Positions 18,546 through 25,179 of a stretch of DNA of 51,523 nucleotides are shown one piece after another. This stretch comes from JACQSR01 sp042577505 (GTDB taxonomy: Archaea > Nanobdellota > Nanobdellia > Woesearchaeales > JACQSR01): contig JBHPEA010000006.1 of assembly GCA_042577505.1 (NCBI GenBank), forward strand, positions 1-51,523, read 5' to 3'. The first letter of the stretch is position 1; the number at the start of each line of letters is the position of its first letter. The position numbers and the translations under genes are program-made. The notes under the pieces are model-generated. The model had not been told where the DNA came from, did no database searches, and was given only the letters and a program-made list of their open reading frames with translations.

Positions 18546-19384
18546 AAAAAGGGATGGGATTTTTAGTTAAACTGATCTTAGCAGTAATAGTCTCAACTGT
18601 GTTTATTTTGATGGGTAGTATTTTTTATGAAACTTTTTTTGGAGTTGAAGAAAAAGTAAAATGCTTTACGTCAGTGATGGCTGATAGGTTTGAACCGACG
18701 AAAATAGAATGTCCAAGAAAAATGATTATTTTCGAAGAGAATAAAATTGAACAAATTAAAAATGGGAAGAGATCGAAATATGATGTAGACATTTCTGAAA
18801 TTGATACTAAAAGATATGTAGGCAATACAAAAGTGTATAAAATTCTGTCCGATGAAATGGTAGATTGTTGGGATAGAGTTGGAAGCGGTAAGACTAATAT
18901 CTTTAAGGATAACTTTTTAGAGTTTAGCCAGGTTTGTTTAATATGCACCCAAATTAAATTTACTGATGAGTACTTATATCAGGCTAGGATTTTTGAAGAT
19001 CTCGATCCACAAGGCAATATCCCCCTTACAAGTGAGACGATGCCCCTTCCCAGTCTTTTTGAGTTTATGAGAGAGAATGTAAATGAGGATGGAGATAATT
19101 ATTATGAGTTGGTATGGAAACAGTATCCCTCTGAGTTGTTTAAGAGGGAAGGTATACTTGATTGGGGTTTAGGGAGAGAAGATCTACCGAGTGTAATCCA
19201 ACATGGCAATATTATCATCCCTAATAATGGGGTAATTGATCCAAAAAGTGAACTTGTACTAGCAGTTGTAGGATTAAAACCAGGTTTCCTTATTCCTGCT
19301 GGTGGACCGGCAGCGTACTTTTTAGTTATTATGCCAGTAGAATACCTTGAAGAATTTAATATGTGTGAGTTAATTCCAAATTAA
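18542..19384 (+). CDS. Pilin-like protein paralogous to the next gene
   Basis: 280 residues. MKKG leader, a helix at ~8-30 (FLVKLILAVIVSTVFILMGSIF), and an ectodomain that shares landmarks with the protein at 19386: a conserved C..I.F segment after CLICTQIKF, an F..F segment, and an ending hydrophobic strand with a final Cys (FLVIMPVEYLEEFNMCELIP here; FLIPYDVADLNKIGCTHF there). This suggests duplication. No catalytic motif recognised. Confidence 0.75.
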   Translation: MKKGMGFLVKLILAVIVSTVFILMGSIFYETFFGVEEKVKCFTSVMADRFEPTKIECPRKMIIFEENKIEQIKNGKRSKYDVDISEIDTKRYVGNTKVYKILSDEMVDCWDRVGSGKTNIFKDNFLEFSQVCLICTQIKFTDEYLYQARIFEDLDPQGNIPLTSETMPLPSLFEFMRENVNEDGDNYYELVWKQYPSELFKREGILDWGLGREDLPSVIQHGNIIIPNNGVIDPKSELVLAVVGLKPGFLIPAGGPAAYFLVIMPVEYLEEFNMCELIPN

Positions 19385-19385
19385 A

Positions 19386-20273
19386 ATGAATAAAAAAGGA
19401 TCTTTTATGTATTATGTTATGATAATAATCTTCTTTATAATATTATTAATTACTTTATTGTTGTTTGTTACTAATGTGGGAGATCTTTTAAGAAGTCACG
19501 AAAACGAAATAATCTGCAATAATGAAGTTAATACAATAGCGTTATCGCATATAAGAGGATTACCTACTCCAAGATTTATAGATTGTCCAATTCAGGATGT
19601 AGTAATCAGTGCAGATGAAAACCCAAAGAAGGAACTATCCGATTTAATGATGAGGGCTTGGGATACTTTTGAAAGGGGAGAGCTACAGTTATTTGAACAT
19701 AAGACCTTAATCGATAAACATTGCGTTATTATGCATAAAATTGAATTTGAAGAAGGAGTGAAAGATATTCCTGCAATGGAGTTAGCAAGATACCAAAGTG
19801 ATACCATGGTAAAGGATAGAAAAACAGGAGAAAGTATGCCCATAAGAGATTATTTAGCAGGAGTCAACACAAATCCAGAACTTTTTGAAGATTATCAAGT
19901 GGAAATATCAAATCAAGATCCCATAAAGACAGACAAGCATTATGCAACTGTATTTACTTATACGAAAAAAGGTTACATGGTTGATTGGATGAAGAGTTCT
20001 ACGTTTGCAGCCTTAGGGGCTGGAGCAGGTATAGGTGGCGGGACCGTTACAGTAGTAGCTTTAGGAGGTTCAATAGTATCTATTGGAGGTTTATTTGTAG
20101 TTGCTTCGACGACAGCAGTGTTAGCAGGAGGGGGAGCGATATATGGATATGAAACTGCAAATGATAAAGCTGCAGATTGGGATGCAGCGATATTTTTAAT
20201 ACCTTATGATGTGGCAGACTTGAATAAAATTGGGTGTACACATTTTCCAGCAAAGCAAGAAAAGGATTTATAA
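19386..20273 (+). CDS. Pilin-like protein with a C-terminal Gly-rich hydrophobic hairpin
   Basis: 295 residues. MNKKG leader, helix (~8-30), ectodomain, and then an unusual second hydrophobic segment at about residues 205-257 with many Gly (GAGAGIGGGTVTVVALGG and VASTTAVLAGGGAIYG). The spacing resembles glycine-zipper hairpins that insert into membranes. It ends with the CTHF segment shared with the upstream paralogue, so the hairpin looks inserted into that domain. A membrane-inserting or helix-packing role is a speculation based on the Gly spacing. Confidence 0.72.
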   Translation: MNKKGSFMYYVMIIIFFIILLITLLLFVTNVGDLLRSHENEIICNNEVNTIALSHIRGLPTPRFIDCPIQDVVISADENPKKELSDLMMRAWDTFERGELQLFEHKTLIDKHCVIMHKIEFEEGVKDIPAMELARYQSDTMVKDRKTGESMPIRDYLAGVNTNPELFEDYQVEISNQDPIKTDKHYATVFTYTKKGYMVDWMKSSTFAALGAGAGIGGGTVTVVALGGSIVSIGGLFVVASTTAVLAGGGAIYGYETANDKAADWDAAIFLIPYDVADLNKIGCTHFPAKQEKDL

Positions 20274-20296
20274 AGAGGTAAGATTGAGAGTATAAT

Positions 20297-20473
20297 ATGA
20301 ATAAAAAAGGGCAAGAAGAAGGGGGGAGTAGTATGTTTAGGTACACCCTCATCGGAGTTGTTTTTACTTTATTAGTTTTCGTCTTCATTTTAGTCATTTC
20401 ACAAGGATTTAGAGAGACTCTAATTAACGGAGCTAAAGATATGATGAAAAATTTATTATCTTTTTTAAGATGA
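20297..20473 (+). CDS. 58-residue pilin-like micro-protein
   Basis: ATG at 20297 gives MNKKGQEEGGSSMF, then a helix (YTLIGVVFTLLVFVFILVIS) and an amphipathic C-terminus (GFRETLINGAKDMMKNLLSFLR). Leader KKG with Q at +1 matches its neighbours. The stop overlaps the next ATG (ATGA). RNA-level support: an AAGAGG purine stretch lies about 20 bases upstream of the ATG. It is essentially a bare pilin helix without a head domain. Confidence 0.7.
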   Translation: MNKKGQEEGGSSMFRYTLIGVVFTLLVFVFILVISQGFRETLINGAKDMMKNLLSFLR

Positions 20474-21093
20474 GAAAAAAAGGAGAAATGACCATTTACC
20501 ATATTGGAGGGATAGTGTTAGTTTTGTTGTTATTCGGGTTTTTACTTTACTCATTAGATATGGGAAGAAGGGTTGCAAGTATTTTGAATCCAATTTTGTC
20601 TTTTTTTGATGATGATGCCTCTCCTTTTGAAGCTGAGAGAGATCCTTTTATCAAGTTTGTTGGAGGATGTATGGATAAAGAATTGGATACAAGCAGGTTT
20701 GAGGAAGAGATGGAAAAAGGTAAGGATAATCCCCATCTCCCATTCCCTTCTCCACCAAAATGTTATTGTGGTAGTTATATATTACCCGCAGTTGAAAACA
20801 TGGATATAGAAGTGATGAGTTTAACCCCTTCAAGCTTTAAGATTACTGTGTTTGGAGATGGCGAATTGATAGATGATAAAGTTGCGAGCGAGAGTCATTT
20901 TTGCATTGTAAATCCAATTACGAAGTCAACAACTAATCCCTCAACCATAAAAGTTTTGGGAGAAGATCAGAATACCCAAATTATTAAAAATCGACAGGTG
21001 TATTTAGTTAAATATAGTACAAATACAGTTTGTTTCATTATTCCCTCAGTTTCGGAAGAAGAAATGGGAAATCTGTATAATGAATGTGGGTGA
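20470..21093 (+). CDS. Pilin-like protein, RKKGEMTIY type
   Basis: 207 residues. MRKKG leader with E at +1, helix HIGGIVLVLLLFGFLLYSL, then an ectodomain with Cys in GGCMDKE, KCYCGSY, HFCIV, VCFII and a terminal NECG. The ATGA overlap links it to the 58-residue gene upstream; six bases separate it from the next start. No recognised domain. Confidence 0.75.
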   Translation: MRKKGEMTIYHIGGIVLVLLLFGFLLYSLDMGRRVASILNPILSFFDDDASPFEAERDPFIKFVGGCMDKELDTSRFEEEMEKGKDNPHLPFPSPPKCYCGSYILPAVENMDIEVMSLTPSSFKITVFGDGELIDDKVASESHFCIVNPITKSTTNPSTIKVLGEDQNTQIIKNRQVYLVKYSTNTVCFIIPSVSEEEMGNLYNECG

Positions 21094-21098
21094 TTAAT

Positions 21099-21410
21099 AT
21101 GAAAAAAGGACAAGGTGGCACGTTTTGGTATGTTATTGCCGGTATTCTTGCGATTACAATACTTGTTGTAGTTATACTTGTTGTTGGACGTCATTTAGGT
21201 TTATTTTCAGAAACTACTAAGTGTGAGAATAGAGGGGGAAAATGTTTAGCACAAGTTCCAAATTATAAAACAACAGGTAGTTGTGAAGAAGGATATGTTA
21301 AGATATTCTCTGCTGAATGTATAAAAGTGGTAAAAGAAGAAGGGAGTACTACATATATAGAAGATCCAAAGGGAAAGAAGAACGGTCAATGTTGCATACC
21401 GTTAGGATGA
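21099..21410 (+). CDS. Small pilin-like protein with CC-containing C-terminus
   Basis: 103 residues from the ATG at 21099, chosen over the ATG at 21084 because it places the MKKGQGG leader at the N-terminus. Helix FWYVIAGILAITILVVVILVVG, then a domain with six Cys ending GQCCIPLG. It resembles the candidate major pilin at 18089 in leader, length and double Cys near the end, but lacks a private promoter and terminator. The ATGA overlap couples it to the next gene. Confidence 0.75.
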   Translation: MKKGQGGTFWYVIAGILAITILVVVILVVGRHLGLFSETTKCENRGGKCLAQVPNYKTTGSCEEGYVKIFSAECIKVVKEEGSTTYIEDPKGKKNGQCCIPLG

Positions 21411-21850
21411 AAATGAAAAGAGGAAGCCAAATATCTATTGTGGGTGCTGTCATTATAGTAATACTAATAGTTACTATCTCTATAGCAATAGCTCGTCCCG
21501 GGTGGTTAGCTTCAATTTTAACTATTGGGAGCAATATTGAAGTATTATCAAAAGAAAATTGCATTTCGTTATCAGCTCTTGGAATAAACCAACCTAATTC
21601 TGATGGAGATGATTTAATTGACGAGTGTGATAGGTGTATACTGTGTGATAATCCTGAACAGGAAGATTTTGATGGAGATGGAATAGGAGATCATTGTGAG
21701 GACGAAGCAAATAGGAATGTTAAAAATAAGTATAAGAAACAATCGGAGCTAATTGAAGCTAGGAAAAAAATTGGGCCAGAAACCAAACCTAAATGTGCAA
21801 CTGATAAGGATCTTATCAGTTGGAGAGCTGACCAAGAGGAGAAGGAGTAA
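21407..21850 (+). CDS. Pilin-like protein with a thrombospondin type 3-like Ca2+ motif
   Basis: 147 residues from the ATG at 21407, which overlaps the previous stop (ATGA); the frame stays open upstream but that part overlaps another gene. MKMKRGSQ leader, helix ISIVGAVIIVILIVTISIAIA, then an Asp-rich Cys segment (NSDGDDLIDECDRCILC, NPEQEDFDGDGIGDHC) of TSP3 type, likely Ca2+-binding, and a charged C-terminus. It ties the pilin-like set to the TSP3-bearing giant at 10540. Confidence 0.75.
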   Translation: MKMKRGSQISIVGAVIIVILIVTISIAIARPGWLASILTIGSNIEVLSKENCISLSALGINQPNSDGDDLIDECDRCILCDNPEQEDFDGDGIGDHCEDEANRNVKNKYKKQSELIEARKKIGPETKPKCATDKDLISWRADQEEKE

Positions 21851-21864
21851 ATGCCTTGTGAGAA

Positions 21865-22506
21865 ATGTATAAGAAAGCTCAAATACCAACAATTCTTGAA
21901 GCCATTGGGCTTATTATTGCAGCGTTAGTGGTCATTGCAATAGGATTATTTATTTCTCACGTAATTAATATTTTATCTACCTCTGATGAGAGATCACTGT
22001 TATATGCTGAAAATAATTATGATGAGCTCATTGGAATTGTGGATAATCTGAAGTCTCGCGATCAGTTTCTAATTCCAATCCAATTATCCCTCTATGAGGG
22101 AGATTCTTATGCCATATTTGGATTTAGCAAAGGCGTGTCGACTTACAGCTGTGAGTACACTAGGTATGATATGCACAAGTTTAAGGATCTTAAGAAGCCT
22201 GCAAAATGTTATGAAGATTCATGTATTTGTCTCTGTTCCTTTGATTTGGTGGCGGAGACAACTCATAAATCCTATAAAAATATGGACTGCCCACGATGCA
22301 AAAGGTATGATAATAAACTTTTCACGAGTTCTCAAGATAAATGTAAAATGGGTTTTGTGATACCTAATAAGAACCCAATTACAGTTTCTATATCAAAAGT
22401 AGGTAATGTAATTACATTTGAACCTACTCCAGAACCTCCTACCTCACACGTACCAGATTTGTGGAGTGATATTATCGTACCTGGTTTCAAAGGATTATTG
22501 GATTAA
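21865..22506 (+). CDS. Pilin-like protein, KKAQIPTIL type
   Basis: 213 residues. MYKKA leader with Q at +1, helix at ~10-32 (EAIGLIIAALVVIAIGLFIS) including Glu, then an ectodomain with a Cys cluster (YEDSCICLCSF, DCPRCKRYDNK) that could be a small metal-binding or disulfide knot. It starts 15 bases after the previous stop and is the last gene before a 68-base gap. Confidence 0.75.
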   Translation: MYKKAQIPTILEAIGLIIAALVVIAIGLFISHVINILSTSDERSLLYAENNYDELIGIVDNLKSRDQFLIPIQLSLYEGDSYAIFGFSKGVSTYSCEYTRYDMHKFKDLKKPAKCYEDSCICLCSFDLVAETTHKSYKNMDCPRCKRYDNKLFTSSQDKCKMGFVIPNKNPITVSISKVGNVITFEPTPEPPTSHVPDLWSDIIVPGFKGLLD

Positions 22507-22574
22507 AAGATTTCTAGGCAAACGTTGATTACCGACCACAATTAATTTAAACTATAGTAAGGAGAGGAGAATAT

Positions 22575-22988
22575 ATGAAAAAAAGAGGGGCTGCTTCAGA
22601 AGAACTACTTTTCACTATATTCCAATATGTTGTAGCTTTTGTTGTTCTCTTGATTCTTTTCAAGTTTTATCAGTCTGCGTCTGATGAAACACTGTATAAA
22701 AAAGTGTATTTGTCGAGAGATATGGCTATCACAATGAATACTCTTCATATATTTGATGATGGATTATCCTATAGATACACATCTGACGCTGCTGATGTTT
22801 CTGTGTTCGATTATTACTTTGATGAAAATCGGGCAGGCATAGTGGAACACGATTTTCCAAATTCAGTAAGGATATCATATCCTTATGCTAGTAATAGGGG
22901 CGTGGACATACCAAGGACTGTAGCATATGGTCCTGGAAAATTAATTTTTGAAAAATCAAAAAATGAACTTAAGATCACATCGGAATAA
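22575..22988 (+). CDS. Pilin-like protein, KKRGAASEELL type
   Basis: 137 residues. MKKRG leader followed by AASEELLFTIFQYVVAFVVLLILF; two Glu sit at +4/+5 of the predicted mature end, as in classical type IV pilins. The C-terminal domain has no Cys. A strong GGAGAGGAG Shine-Dalgarno lies at 22561-22569, and a BRE/TATA-like ACCGACC...TAATTTAAA lies upstream, so a new transcript may begin here. Confidence 0.75.
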   Translation: MKKRGAASEELLFTIFQYVVAFVVLLILFKFYQSASDETLYKKVYLSRDMAITMNTLHIFDDGLSYRYTSDAADVSVFDYYFDENRAGIVEHDFPNSVRISYPYASNRGVDIPRTVAYGPGKLIFEKSKNELKITSE

Positions 22989-23511
22989 GAAAGGAATCAC
23001 TTCGTTTGAAGTTATTATGTGGGTTCCAAGAATCATTTTTGTAACTATAGTTATCTTTTCAGTTGTTTTTTTAATAAGGGCCTATGTTAAAATAAACATA
23101 GATGTTTCCCAAGTAGAGTCTGATATTTTTATCTATAGGACCTTATATGGTCAAGGTGGATTATCTAAATTAGACCCTGTTTTAGATCAAATAGATTTGG
23201 GAGTTATAAGGAAATCAGATATCAATGAGGGTACGTTTGAAAAACTAGAGGACATACAATATTACGGAGAAAAAAATTCTGCTGTTGGCGCCGAATTTAT
23301 TTTTAGTGAAATTGGCTCTTTGGATTCTCAGAAATTTTATTACAATAAAGAACTATATGATAGGTTTTTACCTGTTGCAAGTTTGGAAGAATCTAAAGGT
23401 CCAGGAGGAGCCAGAAAACAGAAAAGACAAATTTACATTTTGTTTGAGGATGAGGAGTCAAAATTAATTCCAGCATTAATGGAGGTTACTGTTGTCGTTC
23501 CAAATTCATAA
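22963..23511 (+). CDS. Pilin-like protein, NKKGITSFEVIMW type
   Basis: 182 residues from the ATG at 22963; an in-frame TTG at 22948 is an alternative. The leader is longer (MNLRSHRNKKG), then ITSFEVIMW with Glu at +5, and a helix IIFVTIVIFSVVFLIRAYV. This is the canonical spacing for a prepilin-peptidase substrate. The ectodomain has no Cys. It overlaps the 3' end of the previous gene by 26 bases. Confidence 0.75.
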   Translation: MNLRSHRNKKGITSFEVIMWVPRIIFVTIVIFSVVFLIRAYVKINIDVSQVESDIFIYRTLYGQGGLSKLDPVLDQIDLGVIRKSDINEGTFEKLEDIQYYGEKNSAVGAEFIFSEIGSLDSQKFYYNKELYDRFLPVASLEESKGPGGARKQKRQIYILFEDEESKLIPALMEVTVVVPNS

Positions 23512-23512
23512 A

Positions 23513-24067
23513 ATGAATAAAAAAGGATTTATTGCATCATCTGTAGTGGATTTTTATGCTACAGTAATTTTTCTAGTTGTTATTATCTTGATTTATTCAT
23601 TTTTTCAATATAGTGGTGTTAAAGATATACCAATTTATGGAAAGGCAGACGATTTATTTACACAAGCTTACTTGCAGACATATCTTAAAACACCCATGGA
23701 ATGTGGATATGGCTCTAAAACTGTTGCCGATTGTATAGAATTATTACATGAAGCACAAGGAGGAGCAGATTATGACAATGTTTACGATATTTGGAAAGAA
23801 GAGTCAAGCAAATTATTCAAGGAAACTTTACGGGGCGTTCATGTTACGATCTCAACAGAAAGAATTTCTCTATCAGGGCCTGTTAAAAGTGACATATTTA
23901 ATGAAGAAATTGAAGGATCTGATGCAAGCCCATTGGTAAAAGAAATTGGATTCCAGTGTGCGATACTAACTTCTGATAGAGGGTCTTTTGCTGTAGATAT
24001 TTTGTTAATAAGTGATACCTTTTATGGTCATCATTCGAATGATCCAAGAATGGTGAGAACATGTTAA
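23513..24067 (+). CDS. Pilin-like protein, NKKGFIASSVVDF type
   Basis: 184 residues from the ATG at 23513, right after the previous stop; an upstream extension in frame exists but would displace the MNKKG leader. Helix VVDFYATVIFLVVIILIYSFFQY, then a globular domain with Cys at ECGYG, VADCIEL, FQCAIL and a terminal RTC. Overlaps the M15-type peptidase gene by seven bases, so the two are probably made together. Confidence 0.75.
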   Translation: MNKKGFIASSVVDFYATVIFLVVIILIYSFFQYSGVKDIPIYGKADDLFTQAYLQTYLKTPMECGYGSKTVADCIELLHEAQGGADYDNVYDIWKEESSKLFKETLRGVHVTISTERISLSGPVKSDIFNEEIEGSDASPLVKEIGFQCAILTSDRGSFAVDILLISDTFYGHHSNDPRMVRTC

Positions 24068-25179
24068 AATCTAAGAAGGGCCAATTTTTTAATTTTATTA
24101 TTGTAGTTGGGGCTTTAATAGTATTATTACTCACCTTTGCTTCAATTGCCGATATTTACTCAGATTTCTCTGATCACCCCATTGGAGAGAATCAGCTTGA
24201 TTTAGTGAGTACTTTTGGAGAATCTGAAGTGATTAAATTTTATATAAAAGAATCAGCAGAAAAAGCTTCTGGAGTTGCTGTTAAAGAATTAGCTTTGAAA
24301 GGGGGGTTGTATAGCGAACCTTGTGGTTCTTATTTTGGTTATAATGTATGGTCGGAAAAGTGTGTTCCTAATGCAGAAAATGAATTCTCTGGGATTATGA
24401 ACAATAAATTGGAAAAATATTTTCGAAGTTACCCTATACCCCTACCACCTGTAGGGTACAGATATATGATAAGTGAAAATGAACTGTTGGGCCTTTCTCA
24501 AAATACTCTAACGATTAACATTTTGGATTATGGATCTCGAACAAGATCTTCACTTTCTGATTTAGCAGGGGAAGGTACACTGATACCTGGAGTTGGCGAC
24601 ATTGGAGATGTTGAAGGATACATAAAGCCACCACCTTCAGATAAATATAGTTATCAAAAATGTGATGCATTTGATTCCTATACTTGCGAAGAGTGTTTCT
24701 GGACTCCAGAAAATGCATTTAGAAAGATGGCCTCTATAAATACAGGTCAAATACATTTTATCGAATTTAAAGTGGCCAATACCAATGTGATGAATGAAAG
24801 TTTGGCAAAGGTTCTGATTTTAACATTAGGAGAATGGAACAGACAAAATGGCGATAAGATCTTTATTTCCTCAATTTGTACTGATAGACATAGTGAGCAA
24901 AGTTGGCATAACAAAGGGAAGGCTGCTGATATTTCTAGATTAATAGACAGTGAAGGAAAAACTCATTATTTTACGGCCCATGATGATCCTTTGATTAAGG
25001 CATTTAGTAAGTATATGTATGAAACCTACTCGTGGAGGGAATTTTTTGATCCTTGGCACTGTAAGCGAAGTTGGGAGGATCATACAGTCACAACTGCAAC
25101 AGGTACTGAAATGGGCCCCAATTGCCCTCAAAAAATTGTGAACTCACATCAAAATCATTTACATATTTCAATATGGTAA
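24061..25179 (+). CDS. Pilin-anchored M15-type peptidase (D,D-carboxypeptidase/endopeptidase-like)
   Basis: 372 residues. MLKSKKGQFFNF leader and helix (~12-30) as in the pilin-like set, then a ~200-residue linker domain and a C-terminal Zn-peptidase domain of the M15/VanY/hedgehog-type fold. Visible ligands: S281-W-H283-N-K-G-K-A-A-D290 (the SxHxxGxAxD motif) and H366-x-H368 close to the C-terminus. Characterised M15 enzymes cut D-amino-acid bonds of peptidoglycan stem peptides. The two gene overlaps (7 bases each) place it between a pilin-like subunit and the double-SLT protein. Peptidoglycan is absent from archaea, so the substrate is expected to be foreign, or a noncanonical self-polymer. 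Catalytic base not identified with certainty. Confidence 0.75.
   Translation: MLKSKKGQFFNFIIVVGALIVLLLTFASIADIYSDFSDHPIGENQLDLVSTFGESEVIKFYIKESAEKASGVAVKELALKGGLYSEPCGSYFGYNVWSEKCVPNAENEFSGIMNNKLEKYFRSYPIPLPPVGYRYMISENELLGLSQNTLTINILDYGSRTRSSLSDLAGEGTLIPGVGDIGDVEGYIKPPPSDKYSYQKCDAFDSYTCEECFWTPENAFRKMASINTGQIHFIEFKVANTNVMNESLAKVLILTLGEWNRQNGDKIFISSICTDRHSEQSWHNKGKAADISRLIDSEGKTHYFTAHDDPLIKAFSKYMYETYSWREFFDPWHCKRSWEDHTVTTATGTEMGPNCPQKIVNSHQNHLHISIW

Noticed and set aside
21317..21406. Longer start for the TSP3-type pilin-like protein
   Set aside because: The extension overlaps the previous gene in another frame and hides the MKMKRGSQ leader; the ATGA start at 21407 fits the cluster.
22948..22962. 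TTG start for the NKKGITSFE protein
   Set aside because: An ATG lies 15 bases downstream and keeps the leader; TTG offers no better ribosome site.
412..25179. Conjugation (type IV secretion) gene cluster suggested by the SLT protein (VirB1-like) and many small membrane proteins
   Set aside because: No VirB4, VirD4, relaxase or VirB6-like protein is present; the SLT domains alone are insufficient.
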